Assembly (NCBI GenBank): GCA_947302515.1
Contig: CAMYVT010000011.1
Location: 1 to 43,462 of the forward strand
DNA length: 43,462 nucleotides
Origin: an uncultured Caryophanales bacterium
Lineage (GTDB): Bacteria > Bacillota_I > Bacilli_A > RF39 > UBA660
Direction: 5' to 3'
The translations under genes and the position numbers were made by a program. The notes under the pieces are model-generated. The model saw only the letters and a list, made by a program, of their open reading frames with translations, was not told where the DNA came from and searched no databases. The stretch's first letter is position 1; each line of letters begins with the position of its first letter. Below, one piece after another: positions 7,335 to 16,896 of this stretch.

Positions 7335-9263
7335 ATGGAAGAAGAAAAAATACAAAAAGAATATGATTCTTCATCAATTCAAGTCTTAGAAGGACTAGAA
7401 GCTGTTAGAAAACGTCCTGGTATGTATATTGGTACTACTAGTTCAAGGGGATTGCATCATTTAGTTTGGGAAATAGTTGATAATGCAATAGATGAAGCTT
7501 TAGCTGGATATTGTACTCATATTGAAGTATCTATTTGTAAGGATAATAGTATTGTTGTTAAAGATGATGGTCGTGGTATACCAACAGATATTCATCCTAA
7601 AACTGGTAAAAGTACTGTAGAAACTGTTTATACTGTACTACATGCTGGTGGAAAATTTGGTGGTGGAGGATATAAAGTATCTGGTGGACTTCATGGAGTA
7701 GGTGCTAGTGTTGTTAATGCATTAAGTGATTGGCTTGAAGTAAAAGTATATCGTGATGGAAATGTTTATTATCAAAGATTTAGTCATGGTGGTCATCCAG
7801 ATGATGAATTAAAAATAATTGATAAATGTGATAAAGAAAGAACTGGTACTACTGTTCATTTTTTACCAGATGATGATATATTTACTGAAACTACTGTATT
7901 TGAGTATGATATTTTAAAAACAAGATTAAAAGAATTAGCTTTTTTAAATAAAGGCTTAAGAATTACTTTATATGATGAAAGAGAAGCTGATAAAAAAGAT
8001 TCTTTCTGTTATGAAGGTGGTCTTGTTGAATATGTTCAAATGCTAAATAAAAATAAGAATCCTATACATGAAACTATTGTTGACGTTGAAGGAGAAGAAA
8101 AAGATATTAAAGTAGAAGTAGCTATGCAATATAATGAAAGTTATAATGAGAGTATTTATTCTTTTGTTAATAATATTACTACACCTGAAGGTGGTACTCA
8201 TGAAGATGGAGTTAGACGTGCTTTAACTAGAATTCTTAATAAATATGCTACTAGTGCTGGTATTTTAAAAGAAAAAGATGATCCTCTTGCAGGAGAAGAT
8301 GTTCGTGAGGGTGTAACTATGATTATTTCAGTTAAACATCCTAATCCACAATTTGAGGGTCAAACTAAGACTAAGTTAGGTAATAGTGAAGTTCGTGGTA
8401 TTGCTGATAAAATCTTTTCTGAGTCTTTTGAAAGATTTTTAATGGAAAATCCTGATCAAGCTCGTGTTATTGTTGAAAAAGCAATGACTGCAAGTAGAGC
8501 AAGAGTTGCTGCTAAAAAAGCAAGAGAACTTACTCGCAGAAAAGGTGATTTAGATGTTACTAATTTCTATGGAAAATTAAGTGATTGTAAGAGTAAAGAT
8601 GCTACTATATCTGAAATATTCTTAGTCGAGGGTGATTCTGCTGGAGGTAGTGCTATCAAAGGAAGGGACTCTATGACACAAGCTATTCTTCCACTTCGTG
8701 GAAAAATATTAAATGTTGAAAAAGCTAGATTAGATAAAGCTTTAGGTAATGAAGAAATTCGTACTATTATTACTGCTTTTGGTACTGGAATAGGTGATGA
8801 ATTTGATTTATCTAAACTTCGTTATCATAAAATTATTATTATGACAGATGCTGATGTTGATGGTAGTCATATTCGTGTATTACTTCTTACTTTGTTCTAT
8901 CGTTTCTTTAGACCAATTGTTGAAGCAGGACATGTATATGCTGCTCAACCTCCATTATTCTGTATTAAACATGGTAAAACTATTAAATATGTTTTAAATG
9001 AAGAAGAAAGAGATGAATATATTGCTACATTATCTCCTAATACTAAGTATGATATTGCTCGTATGAAAGGTTTAGGAGAAATGGATGCAGAGGAGTTAAA
9101 TGAAACTACTATGGATATTCATAAACGTATTCTTAGACAAATAACTGTTGAGGATGCTATTGCAGCTGATGAAGTATTCTCAAAATTAATGGGTGAAGAA
9201 GTAGAGCCTAGACGTGAATTTATTGAAACTAATGCACCTCACGTTGAAAATCTTGATATATAG
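7335..9263 (+). CDS. gyrB: DNA gyrase subunit B
   Basis: ATPase subunit of gyrase, which introduces negative supercoils. Visible are the GHKL ATPase motifs [13 protein letters not shown] (46-58), [12 protein letters not shown], and [15 protein letters not shown]. The TOPRIM motif [10 protein letters not shown] is near residue 430 and [12 protein letters not shown] binds the metals. The C-terminal ending with [16 protein letters not shown] is typical of GyrB rather than ParE. Length (642 aa) matches Gram-positive GyrB. It follows recF by four bases and precedes gyrA by 15 bases. Confidence 0.97.
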   Translation: MEEEKIQKEYDSSSIQVLEGLEAVRKRPGMYIGTTSSRGLHHLVWEIVDNAIDEALAGYCTHIEVSICKDNSIVVKDDGRGIPTDIHPKTGKSTVETVYTVLHAGGKFGGGGYKVSGGLHGVGASVVNALSDWLEVKVYRDGNVYYQRFSHGGHPDDELKIIDKCDKERTGTTVHFLPDDDIFTETTVFEYDILKTRLKELAFLNKGLRITLYDEREADKKDSFCYEGGLVEYVQMLNKNKNPIHETIVDVEGEEKDIKVEVAMQYNESYNESIYSFVNNITTPEGGTHEDGVRRALTRILNKYATSAGILKEKDDPLAGEDVREGVTMIISVKHPNPQFEGQTKTKLGNSEVRGIADKIFSESFERFLMENPDQARVIVEKAMTASRARVAAKKARELTRRKGDLDVTNFYGKLSDCKSKDATISEIFLVEGDSAGGSAIKGRDSMTQAILPLRGKILNVEKARLDKALGNEEIRTIITAFGTGIGDEFDLSKLRYHKIIIMTDADVDGSHIRVLLLTLFYRFFRPIVEAGHVYAAQPPLFCIKHGKTIKYVLNEEERDEYIATLSPNTKYDIARMKGLGEMDAEELNETTMDIHKRILRQITVEDAIAADEVFSKLMGEEVEPRREFIETNAPHVENLDI

Positions 9264-9278
9264 GAGGGTGATGGTTTT

Positions 9279-11777
9279 ATGGATCGATTAGAAAAAAATA
9301 ATATTGTTAAAGAAGTTGAAGACTCATTTTTAGAGTACTCAATGAGTGTTATTGTAGCTCGTGCTTTACCTGACCTTAGAGATGGTTTAAAACCTGTTCA
9401 TAGACGTATTTTATATTCTATGTATGAATCAGGTTATACTCCTGATAAACCTCATAAGAAAAGCGCTAAAATCGTTGGAGACGTTATGGGTAAATATCAC
9501 CCACATGGAGATTCATCTATTTATGAAGCTATGGTTCGTATGGCACAAGATTTTAGTTATCGTTATATGTTGGTTGATGGACATGGTAACTTTGGTAATA
9601 TTGAGGGTTATGGCGCTGCAGCTATGCGTTATACAGAATCTAGATTATCTAAAATTTCTTTGGAATTATTAAGAAATATTAATAAAGATACAGTAAATTT
9701 TACTCCTAACTTTGATGAAAGTGAGAGAGAACCTGAAGTATTACCTTCTAGATTTCCTAATATATTGGTTAATGGTACTACAGGTATTGCTGTTGGAATG
9801 GCTACTAATATTCCTCCACATAATTTAGGTGAAGTTATTGATGGATGTGTTGCTTATATTGATAATCCTGATATTGAGTTAGATGGATTAATGAAATATA
9901 TTAAAGGACCAGATTTTCCTACAGGAGCTATTATTTTAGGAAATAGTGGTATTAGACAAGCTTATGAAACTGGTAGAGGATCTATTACTATTAGAAGTAA
10001 AGCTGAAATACAAGAAGAGAATGGTAAACAATATATTATTATTGATGAAGTTCCTTATGGTGTAAATACTTTAGAATTAAAGAATAAAGTAGCAGAACTT
10101 GTTCATAATAAAGTAATTGATGGTATTGCTGATTATCATTCTGATTTAAAAAATGGTATTAAGATTACTATTACTTTAAAGAAAGATGCTAATGCACAGG
10201 TAGTTTTAAATAAACTATATAAACACACTCAATTTCAAACTACATACGGAATTATATTCTTAATGCTTGATCAAGGTGTTCCTAAAACTCTTGGATTAAA
10301 AGATATTATTGTTAAATATATTGATTATCAAAAAGAAATTATTATTCGTAGGACAAAATTTGATTTAGATGGAGCAGAGAAGAGAGTTCATATCTTAGAA
10401 GGATTAAAGATTGCTCTTGATAATATTGATGCTGTTATTAAAATAATTCGTGGTGCTGGAGACGATGATGAAGCTCGTGAAGGATTAATGAAAAACTTCG
10501 GTTTAACTGATGTTCAAGCTAATGCTATCCTTGAAATGAAATTACGTCGTTTAACCGGTTTAGAGCGTGATAAGATTGAAAATGAACTATCAGACTTATT
10601 AAAATTAATTGAAGAATTAAAGGCTATTTTAGCTAGTGATCAGAAAATATTAGAAGTTATTAAGAATGAATTACTTGAAATTAAACAAAAATATGGTGAT
10701 GAAAGACGTACTAATATTGATATGACTGCTATAGAATATATTGAAGATGAATCTTTAATACCTGAAGAAGATATTATTATTAATCTTACTAAGAATGGTT
10801 ATATTAAGAGATTAAGAACTGATACTTATAAGACACAAAATCGTGGTGGAGTAGGTATAAAGGGTATGACTACTAATGAAGAAGACTTTGTGGAAAAAAT
10901 ATTATCTATGAGTACTCATGATTACTTATTATTCTTCTCTAATAGAGGTAGAGTATATCGTATGAAAGGTTATGAAGTACCTGAATATTCGAGACAATCT
11001 AAAGGTTTACCAATTATAAATTTATTACCTCTTGAAAAAGATGAAAACATTAGTTCGATATTAAGTGTTAGTCCAAACGATAATAATATTAAATATTTAT
11101 TATTTGCTACTAAGAATGGTATTGTTAAACGTACTGCTATAGAAGAGTTTGATAGTATACGTAAGAGTGGTAAAATTGCTATTGTTTTACGTGATGATGA
11201 TGAACTAATAAGTGTAAAAAAGACTTGTGGAAAAAATGAAATTGTTATTGGTGCAAGTAATGGACGTATGGTTCGTTTCGATGAAAATGAAATAAGATCT
11301 ATGGGACGTAGTAGTTCTGGTGTTAAAGGTATTGAACTTGATGGAGCTATTGTTGTAGGAGCAGATGCTGTTGTTCCAGGAGAAATGGTACTTATTGTTA
11401 CCGAAAATGGTTATGGAAAAAAATCTTATGTTGATGAATATAGATTAACTCATAGGGGTAGTAAAGGAGTAAAAGCATATAATGTTACTGATAAAAATGG
11501 TACATTAGTTTCTTTAAAATGCTTTGGACCTGATGAAGAACTTGATTTAATAATGATGACAGATAGTGGAATGATTATTAAATTACCTCTTGAACAAGTA
11601 TCTACTTTAAAAAGAGCTACTCAAGGTGTAAGACTTATGAATCTTAAAGATGAACAAAAATTGTCTACTGTAGCTTTAGTTGAAAAAGAAAAAGAAGATG
11701 AAAATGATTCTTCTGATGAGATTATAGATGTTGTTGATAATAATGATGTATCTAATGAAATAGTAGATAATAGTTAA
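9279..11777 (+). CDS. gyrA: DNA gyrase subunit A
   Basis: Breakage-reunion subunit of gyrase. The catalytic tyrosine is in [12 protein letters not shown]. The quinolone-interacting segment [15 protein letters not shown] keeps Ser and Glu at the usual positions. The C-terminal beta-pinwheel follows, with repeats such as [14 protein letters not shown]. The GyrA-box, normally Q-R/K-R-G-G-R/K-G, reads QNRGGVG at residues 520-526, so two basic positions are changed. An acidic, Asp/Ser-rich tail follows residue 805. Shine-Dalgarno GGAGGGTG precedes the ATG. Identity as GyrA, not ParC, is supported by the adjacent gyrB and the location at the origin. Confidence 0.95.
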   Translation: MDRLEKNNIVKEVEDSFLEYSMSVIVARALPDLRDGLKPVHRRILYSMYESGYTPDKPHKKSAKIVGDVMGKYHPHGDSSIYEAMVRMAQDFSYRYMLVDGHGNFGNIEGYGAAAMRYTESRLSKISLELLRNINKDTVNFTPNFDESEREPEVLPSRFPNILVNGTTGIAVGMATNIPPHNLGEVIDGCVAYIDNPDIELDGLMKYIKGPDFPTGAIILGNSGIRQAYETGRGSITIRSKAEIQEENGKQYIIIDEVPYGVNTLELKNKVAELVHNKVIDGIADYHSDLKNGIKITITLKKDANAQVVLNKLYKHTQFQTTYGIIFLMLDQGVPKTLGLKDIIVKYIDYQKEIIIRRTKFDLDGAEKRVHILEGLKIALDNIDAVIKIIRGAGDDDEAREGLMKNFGLTDVQANAILEMKLRRLTGLERDKIENELSDLLKLIEELKAILASDQKILEVIKNELLEIKQKYGDERRTNIDMTAIEYIEDESLIPEEDIIINLTKNGYIKRLRTDTYKTQNRGGVGIKGMTTNEEDFVEKILSMSTHDYLLFFSNRGRVYRMKGYEVPEYSRQSKGLPIINLLPLEKDENISSILSVSPNDNNIKYLLFATKNGIVKRTAIEEFDSIRKSGKIAIVLRDDDELISVKKTCGKNEIVIGASNGRMVRFDENEIRSMGRSSSGVKGIELDGAIVVGADAVVPGEMVLIVTENGYGKKSYVDEYRLTHRGSKGVKAYNVTDKNGTLVSLKCFGPDEELDLIMMTDSGMIIKLPLEQVSTLKRATQGVRLMNLKDEQKLSTVALVEKEKEDENDSSDEIIDVVDNNDVSNEIVDNS

Positions 11778-11808
11778 TAAAAAAAGACTTTTTATAAGTC
11801 TTTTTTTG
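11778..11808 (+). terminator. gyrA terminator
   Basis: AAAAAAGACTT and AAGTCTTTTTT form an 11-bp stem with a 5-nt loop and a T run right after the stop. Confidence 0.8.
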
Positions 11809-11857
11809 TTGATATTATTAATTATAATTGCTGTTTATTTCTATAATTATTTATCTA

Positions 11858-11873
11858 TGTTTCACGTGAAACG
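11858..11873. promoter_or_regulatory. parS: parS site 1 (ParB-binding centromere)
   Basis: TGTTTCACGTGAAACG matches the conserved parS 16-mer at 15 of 16 positions; only the last base differs. parS sites nucleate ParB spreading and SMC loading near the origin. Confidence 0.88.
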
Positions 11874-11894
11874 TGAATTTTTATTTATTATAAT

Positions 11895-11910
11895 TATTTC
11901 CTGGGAAATA
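11895..11910. promoter_or_regulatory. Noc-type nucleoid-occlusion site (NBS-like) 1
   Basis: TATTTCCTGGGAAATA differs at one central base from the Noc-binding site TATTTCCCGGGAAATA described in B. subtilis. It lies between the two parS sites. Noc is a ParB paralogue; no noc gene is in this window. Confidence 0.6.
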
Positions 11911-11938
11911 TTTTTGCGATTTTTATTTAAACATTGTT

Positions 11939-11968
11939 TATTGTTTGGGAAATATTTCTTGGGAAATA
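11939..11968. promoter_or_regulatory. Noc-type site (NBS-like) 2 with an extra half-site
   Basis: TATTTCTTGGGAAATA (11953-11968) has two mismatches to the Noc site. A third copy of the right half, GGGAAATA, is at 11947-11954 and overlaps it by two bases. GAAATATTTC within is itself a palindrome. Confidence 0.45.
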
Positions 11969-11984
11969 ATAAAACAGACGGTAA

Positions 11985-12000
11985 TGTTTCACGTGAAACA
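11985..12000. promoter_or_regulatory. parS: parS site 2
   Basis: TGTTTCACGTGAAACA is a perfect parS sequence. The gene-free gap 11778-12149 therefore holds a terminator, two parS sites, two NBS-like sites and the SRP RNA. Confidence 0.95.
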
Positions 12001-12022
12001 TAAAATTAATTATATTTATTAT

Positions 12023-12050
12023 TTACTTTTTAAATACTTTATATTACAAT
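12023..12050 (+). promoter_or_regulatory. SRP RNA promoter
   Basis: TTTACT and TACAAT (12045-12050) are separated by 17 nt and lie a few bases before the first paired base of the SRP RNA. Confidence 0.6.
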
Positions 12051-12053
12051 AAT

Positions 12054-12134
12054 CACGTGCAATGGAAGTGATTGAACCAGGTCAGGATCGGAAGGTAGCA
12101 GCCTTAAGATCCTCCTTCCATGTGCACATTTTTA
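12054..12134 (+). ncRNA. ffs: Small signal recognition particle RNA (4.5S type)
   Basis: RNA scaffold of the signal recognition particle; it binds Ffh and targets nascent membrane proteins. The conserved tip is unmistakable: GGTCAGG, GGAAGG and AGCAGCC around the tetraloop. The ends pair as a long hairpin (CACGTGCAATGGAAG with CTTCCATGTGCAC), followed by a T-rich tail acting as terminator. About 80 nt, thus the short form without the Alu domain that B. subtilis has. It precedes tadA and dnaX as in Bacillus. Confidence 0.93.
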
Positions 12135-12149
12135 TTTTATGGAGGATTT

Positions 12150-12599
12150 ATGGAGAAGAAGTACTTTGATATTGTTTATGAAGAAGCTAAAAAAGCTTTT
12201 GATATAGATGAAGTTCCTATTGGTGCGGTTATAGTAAAAAATAATAATATTATTATATCTACCCATAATAATAAAGAAAATGATAATTGTTGTGTTTCTC
12301 ATGCTGAAATATTAGCAATACAAAAGGCTTCTGAAATTCTTAATAATTGGAGATTAGATGATTGTGATATATACGTTTCTTTAGACCCCTGTCCCATGTG
12401 TGCTAGTGCTATAAAACAAGCTAGAATTAAAAATGTTTATTCTGCTCTTGCAAATAGTGATGATAATAATAGTGATATTATAAAGAAAATATTCACTGTG
12501 GATAAAATAAATCCTGGAGTTTTCTTTGAAACTAATCTCGATGTTGATAGATCTAAAAAAATTTTAAATTCTTTTTTTAAAAAGCAAAGAAATAGTTAA
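12150..12599 (+). CDS. tadA: tRNA-specific adenosine deaminase TadA
   Basis: Converts A34 to inosine in tRNA-Arg(ACG), allowing wobble decoding. The zinc and catalytic motifs are present: HAE in SHAEILAIQKA, with the general acid Glu, and PCPMCASAIKQARI with two zinc cysteines. The protein is 149 residues, normal for the family. The open frame extends ten codons upstream into the SRP RNA, but GGAGG (12141-12145) is correctly placed for the ATG at 12150. It has its own terminator formed by its last codons. Confidence 0.94.
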   Translation: MEKKYFDIVYEEAKKAFDIDEVPIGAVIVKNNNIIISTHNNKENDNCCVSHAEILAIQKASEILNNWRLDDCDIYVSLDPCPMCASAIKQARIKNVYSALANSDDNNSDIIKKIFTVDKINPGVFFETNLDVDRSKKILNSFFKKQRNS

Positions 12600-12616
12600 T
12601 TTCTTTGCTTTTATTA
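12580..12616 (+). terminator. tadA terminator
   Basis: AAAAGCAAAGAAAT and ATTTCTTTGCTTTT form a perfect 14-bp stem with a 5-nt loop; the stop codon is in the loop and right arm. Confidence 0.82.
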
Positions 12617-12625
12617 TGTTATAAT
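12617..12625 (+). promoter_or_regulatory. dnaX promoter (extended -10)
   Basis: TGTTATAAT stands four to five bases after the tadA terminator. No convincing -35 is seen, as is common for extended -10 promoters. Confidence 0.65.
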
Positions 12626-12646
12626 AAAACAGATGGGAGGTTTATT

Positions 12647-14332
12647 ATGTATCACGCATTATATCGTAAATATCGTCCTGCTGATTTTGATTCTGTAGTA
12701 GGACAAGATTCTATTGTTAAGACTTTAAAAAATTCTATTGTTAATAATAATTTTTCTCATGCATATATGTTTTTTGGTCCTAGAGGAACTGGAAAAACTA
12801 CTGTTTCTAAAATATTTGCTAGAAATGTTAATTGTTTATCTCCAAATAATGGTATTGCTTGTGGAAAATGTGATGCATGCAAATTTTCTTTTTCTAATGA
12901 TTGCATTGATATTATTGAAATTGATGCTGCTTCTAATAATGGAGTTAATGAGATTAGAGAATTAAGAAATAATGTTGCTTTAGTTCCTTCTGAATTAAAA
13001 TATAAAGTGTATATTGTTGATGAAGTACATATGTTATCTGATGCTGCTTTTAATGCGTTATTAAAGACTTTAGAGGAACCTCCTGAACATGTAATATTCA
13101 TTTTGGCAACAACTGATCCTCAAAAGGTTCCTGATACTATTATTTCTAGATGTCAATGTTTTTCTTTTAAACGTATATCTAATGATGTTATTAGAGAACG
13201 CTTAGAGTTTGTTTGTAAAAAGGAAAAAATTAAGATTGATAATGATGTATTGAATCGTATAGCAATGCTTTCTGATGGTGGTTTAAGAGATGCACTGGGA
13301 TCTCTTGATAAGCTTGTATCATATACTAATAATAAAATTACTATGTCTGATTTTAATGAAGTAAATGGTATTGTTTCTGATCAAGAAATAGCTGATTTTA
13401 TTCATCATATTTTAGTGGGAAATATTCAGGATGTTTTAACATATATTACTGATTTTAATAATAAAGGTAAAAATTTGATTCAAATTTTGATTCAAACGGT
13501 TAATTATGCTAGGGATATAGTTGTGGATTATTATTTATATAATAAAGAATTTGATTTATCTGTTGATTTGCTACAAAATTTTATTAATGATCTTAATAAT
13601 AAAATGGTTGATATAAAAAAAAGTGGTAATACTAAAGTTTATATTGAAATGTTTTTGTTAAAATTTATTAATGATAATGTTAAAAATAGTAATTATAGTA
13701 AAAACATGGTTGTGGAAAAAATTATTGAAGACAAATCAAATAATTTAACTCCAGAATCTAATGAAATAGAGTTGAAAGATGTTACAGATAGTATAAGTGT
13801 TGATAATAAGAAAAGTGTTGATATAAATGAATATAATATAAATTCTTTAGTTCCTAAAATAATAAATTTGGATGAAATAATGAATGTTAGAATTAATAAT
13901 ACTATGGCTACTGCAGATAAAGATTTATTAAAAAGTGAAAAGGAATTATTTGATTTATTAAGTGATTTTTCTTTTGATCAGGAAATTGGTTATTTAGTTA
14001 ATTCTATACTTGATTCAAAATTAAGAGCAGTAGGTCCTAATAATATAATTATTAGTTATGATTCTGATGCTAATGTTGAACAGAATGCTGTTAATATTAT
14101 TAGATTAAATGAAGTTTATAATAAGATTACTAATTCTAATAAGAATATTGCTATTATTAGTGATTCTCGTTGGGAAATAATTAAAAATGAATATATAGAT
14201 CATTTAAAAAATAATATTAAATATGAATTGTTAGATGAGCCAAATGTTATATTGGAAGAAATAAAGAATGATGATATAATGTCTAATAGTGCAATATCTT
14301 TATTTGGTGAAGATATTGTGGAAATTGAATAG
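12647..14332 (+). CDS. dnaX: DNA polymerase III subunit tau/gamma
   Basis: AAA+ ATPase of the clamp loader. It starts MYHALYRKYRPADFDSVVGQ, the family hallmark, followed by Walker A GPRGTGKTT (44-52) and a zinc module with Cys63, Cys72, Cys75 and Cys78. Walker B VYIVDEVHML and the SRC motif SRCQCFSFKRI are also seen. The C-terminal half is Asn/Asp/Lys-rich and poorly conserved, as expected for the tau region. The frame extends 14 codons upstream, but GGGAGG before the ATG at 12647 and conservation fix the start. 561 residues. No frameshift site for a gamma form was recognised. Confidence 0.95.
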   Translation: MYHALYRKYRPADFDSVVGQDSIVKTLKNSIVNNNFSHAYMFFGPRGTGKTTVSKIFARNVNCLSPNNGIACGKCDACKFSFSNDCIDIIEIDAASNNGVNEIRELRNNVALVPSELKYKVYIVDEVHMLSDAAFNALLKTLEEPPEHVIFILATTDPQKVPDTIISRCQCFSFKRISNDVIRERLEFVCKKEKIKIDNDVLNRIAMLSDGGLRDALGSLDKLVSYTNNKITMSDFNEVNGIVSDQEIADFIHHILVGNIQDVLTYITDFNNKGKNLIQILIQTVNYARDIVVDYYLYNKEFDLSVDLLQNFINDLNNKMVDIKKSGNTKVYIEMFLLKFINDNVKNSNYSKNMVVEKIIEDKSNNLTPESNEIELKDVTDSISVDNKKSVDINEYNINSLVPKIINLDEIMNVRINNTMATADKDLLKSEKELFDLLSDFSFDQEIGYLVNSILDSKLRAVGPNNIIISYDSDANVEQNAVNIIRLNEVYNKITNSNKNIAIISDSRWEIIKNEYIDHLKNNIKYELLDEPNVILEEIKNDDIMSNSAISLFGEDIVEIE

Positions 14333-14346
14333 AAGGAGAAATGTTT

Positions 14347-14643
14347 ATGAATATGCAAGCAATGTTAAAGCAAGCTCAAGCTTTACAAAAAGATATGATG
14401 AAAGCTAAGGAAGAAATTGATAATACTGAATTTGTTGGTGAAAGTTCTTTAGTTAAAATTACTATGAAAGGTACAAAAGAAGTTACTAAAGTTGAAATTA
14501 CTGCTGATGATTCTCTAGATAAGGATGATATTGAAATGTTAGAGGATATGATTGTTGTAGCTATCAATGATGCTAATAAGAAAATTGATAAAGTTACTGA
14601 ACAAAAAATGAGTAAATTTGGTAATATTCCAGGGTTATTTTAA
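14347..14643 (+). CDS. ybaB: YbaB/EbfC nucleoid-associated protein
   Basis: Small dimeric DNA-binding protein conserved between dnaX and recR. It has 98 residues and begins MNMQAMLKQAQALQKDMMKAKEEI, a typical N-terminal helix. An ATG two codons upstream (14341) is possible, but GGAG at 14335-14338 fits 14347 better. The recR start codon overlaps its stop (TAATG), so the two are translationally coupled. Confidence 0.93.
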   Translation: MNMQAMLKQAQALQKDMMKAKEEIDNTEFVGESSLVKITMKGTKEVTKVEITADDSLDKDDIEMLEDMIVVAINDANKKIDKVTEQKMSKFGNIPGLF

Positions 14644-15236
14644 TGTATCCTGATAGTTTAAAAAATCTTATTGAATCTTTTAAATATTTACCTAGTGTAG
14701 GTGAAAAGACTGCTGAAAGATTTGCTTTTTCTGTTTTTGATTTGGATGATGATCAAATAGAATTGTTTAAAAATAGTTTAGATAATGTACGAACAAAAGT
14801 TCGTCATTGTTCTAACTGTAATTTTTTAACAGAAGAAGATATTTGTTCTATTTGTGCTGATAATAAACGTGAAAACAAGATTTTATGTGTAGTTGAAGAT
14901 GTTAGAAGTGTGTTTTTGTTTGAAAAAATTGGTATGTTTAAAGGTAAATATCATGTTCTTGATGGGTTAATTTCTCCTTTAGAGGGTGTTAATCCTGAAG
15001 ATATTGGTATTGATAAATTACTTGATCGTATTAATAATGAAAAGTTCGAAGAAATAATTTTTGCTTTTAAACCCAGTATTGAAGGAGAAACTACTTCTTT
15101 ATATATAAAAAAGATACTTGATGGTTTAAATATTAAAGTTACTAAGTTGGCTAATGGTGTTCCTATCGGTGCTGATATGGAATATGTTGATAGTTTAACG
15201 CTAGAAAGAGCTTTAAATGATCGTAAAGAAATATAA
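14643..15236 (+). CDS. recR: Recombination mediator RecR
   Basis: Part of RecFOR, which loads RecA onto gapped DNA. The 197 residues show the helix-hairpin-helix LPSVGEKTAERFA near residue 16, a Cys4 zinc finger (Cys56, Cys59, Cys68, Cys71), and a TOPRIM domain beginning ILCVVEDVRSV with EGETTSLYI later. The C-terminal LANGVPIGADMEYVDSLTL is diagnostic. It starts within the ybaB stop codon. Confidence 0.96.
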   Translation: MYPDSLKNLIESFKYLPSVGEKTAERFAFSVFDLDDDQIELFKNSLDNVRTKVRHCSNCNFLTEEDICSICADNKRENKILCVVEDVRSVFLFEKIGMFKGKYHVLDGLISPLEGVNPEDIGIDKLLDRINNEKFEEIIFAFKPSIEGETTSLYIKKILDGLNIKVTKLANGVPIGADMEYVDSLTLERALNDRKEI

Positions 15237-15260
15237 TATTTAGTTAGTGAGGGTTCTATT

Positions 15261-16091
15261 ATGGAAAGATCTATTATTAAAGATAATTATATTAAACTTA
15301 TTGATAATATTATTTCTAATAATAGAGTTTCTCATGCTTATTTAGTTGAAGTTAATAATTATGAAGAAGATTTAAAATATATTTATGATTTTATTAAGAT
15401 GATTCTATGTAATATTTCTTATGAAGAACTAAAAAAAAATGAGGAGAAAATAATTCATTTAATTGATGAAGGTAATTATCCTGATATTACTGTTATTTCT
15501 TCTGATACAGGAGTAATTAATAAATCTTTAATTATTGATCTTCAGAAAGAGTATAGTAATAAATCTTTGCTTGGTGGAAAACGTATTTATATTATTAAAG
15601 AAGCTGAAAAATTAAATGGTTATTCTGCTAATACAATTCTTAAGTTTTTGGAAGAGCCTGAAGAAGATATTATTGCTTTTTTGGTTACTGATAGTCGTTA
15701 TCATGTATTAGAAACAATTCTTTCTAGATGTCAGGTTTTATCATTAAAAGATGAAAATAAATCATATTATTTTGATAATAATTTTATTGATTTTTTTGAT
15801 TGTATTATTAATCCTAATAGTTTTTTTATTAAATATAATCATTATATGAATGATGTTTTTGTTGATAAAAGTGTTATTAAAGATCAATTAATAGTTGTTG
15901 AAAATGTATTAATATCTTATTTAGAAAATAATAAATTAGATGACGCTATTGTTATTTTATTAAGAAATAAAGATCCTAAATATATTATAAATATTTTATC
16001 AATAATTGAGGATGAAATACCTAAATTAGATTTTAATGTTAATTTAAAATTATGGTGTGATTCTTTGTTTTCAAGATTGATTGGAGGTTAG
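15261..16091 (+). CDS. holB: DNA polymerase III delta' subunit (HolB-like)
   Basis: Clamp-loader subunit without ATPase activity. The protein resembles the DnaX/HolB fold: NRVSHAYLVE near residue 21, then KRIYIIKEAEKLN and NTILKFLEEPEEDIIAFLVT, then the SRC motif ILSRCQVLSL. Walker A is missing, as is typical of delta', and no zinc cysteines are seen. 276 residues, shorter than the 329 of B. subtilis; the C-terminal domain is divergent. It lies between recR and ricT, as in Bacillus (with tmk and others removed). Confidence 0.88.
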   Translation: MERSIIKDNYIKLIDNIISNNRVSHAYLVEVNNYEEDLKYIYDFIKMILCNISYEELKKNEEKIIHLIDEGNYPDITVISSDTGVINKSLIIDLQKEYSNKSLLGGKRIYIIKEAEKLNGYSANTILKFLEEPEEDIIAFLVTDSRYHVLETILSRCQVLSLKDENKSYYFDNNFIDFFDCIINPNSFFIKYNHYMNDVFVDKSVIKDQLIVVENVLISYLENNKLDDAIVILLRNKDPKYIINILSIIEDEIPKLDFNVNLKLWCDSLFSRLIGG

Positions 16092-16095
16092 TATT

Positions 16096-16896
16096 GTGAT
16101 TGATGTTGTTGTAGTTTCTGTTGCAGATACTAAAAATATTTATTATTTATCACCTAATTCTTTAGAATTAAAAAAAGGTGATGAAGTTGTTTTTGAAAAT
16201 GATAGTGGTTTATTTACTGGTGTTGTTTGCAAAGAAACATATTCTGAAAAGAAAAATAATTTGGTTTTACCTTTAAAGAAAGTATTAAGATTAATTGGTG
16301 AAACTGATAAAAAATCTATGAATAAAAATAAGAATTTAGCAAAAAAAGCATTAGAAGATGCTAAAAAATATAGTCAAAATCTTGATCTAAATATGAATTT
16401 TGTTGATTCTTATCTAAATCTTGATGGATCTCAAATGTTTTTATCTTTTATGGCTGATGAACGTATTGATTTTAGAGATTTAGTTAAAAAACTTGCTCAA
16501 AAGTATAAAATGCGTATTGAATTAAGACAAATTGGTGTAAGAGATAAAGCTAAAAAAGTTGGTGGATTGGGACCTTGTGGATTGTTCTTATGCTGTAATT
16601 CTTTTTTAACTGATTTTGATAGTGTTTCTATTAATATGGCTAAAAATCAAATGCTTGCTTTAAATCCTTCTAAAATTAATGGTATTTGTGGAAGACTTCT
16701 ATGTTGTTTAGGCTATGAAAATGATAATTATACTGAATTAAAGAAATCTTTACCTAAATTAGGATTAGTTATGGATACTCCTGAAGGAATGGGTAAAGTT
16801 GTTGATATAGATGTGTTTGGTAATACTTATTCTGTTGATTTAGGAGATAAGGGAATAGTTAAGTTTCCTGGTGAAAAGAGAAATGGAAAGAATTGA
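16096..16896 (+). CDS. ricT: PSP1-domain protein RicT (YaaT)
   Basis: In B. subtilis RicT forms a complex with RicA and RicF that carries iron-sulfur clusters, binds RNase Y and affects mRNA processing, competence and sporulation. Conserved parts are VVSVADTKNIYYL, then RIELRQIGVRDKAKKVGGLG with cysteine clusters GPCGLFLCC and CGRLLCCLGYE. GGAGG (16083-16087) is eight bases before GTG 16096; the earlier TTG at 16081 is too close and overlaps holB. 266 residues. yabA, which follows it in B. subtilis, is absent. Confidence 0.92.
   Translation: MIDVVVVSVADTKNIYYLSPNSLELKKGDEVVFENDSGLFTGVVCKETYSEKKNNLVLPLKKVLRLIGETDKKSMNKNKNLAKKALEDAKKYSQNLDLNMNFVDSYLNLDGSQMFLSFMADERIDFRDLVKKLAQKYKMRIELRQIGVRDKAKKVGGLGPCGLFLCCNSFLTDFDSVSINMAKNQMLALNPSKINGICGRLLCCLGYENDNYTELKKSLPKLGLVMDTPEGMGKVVDIDVFGNTYSVDLGDKGIVKFPGEKRNGKN

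Noticed and set aside
11806..12003. 65-codon open frame after gyrA
   Set aside because: It starts at a TTG in the gyrA terminator with no Shine-Dalgarno and is filled by parS and NBS-like sites, which explain the sequence better.
12054..12149. N-terminal extension of tadA into the SRP RNA
   Set aside because: The extra residues would be encoded by the RNA gene's 3' end; GGAGG supports the internal ATG.
12757..13101. 114-codon frame antisense to dnaX
   Set aside because: Lies over the conserved ATPase core of dnaX; a shadow frame.
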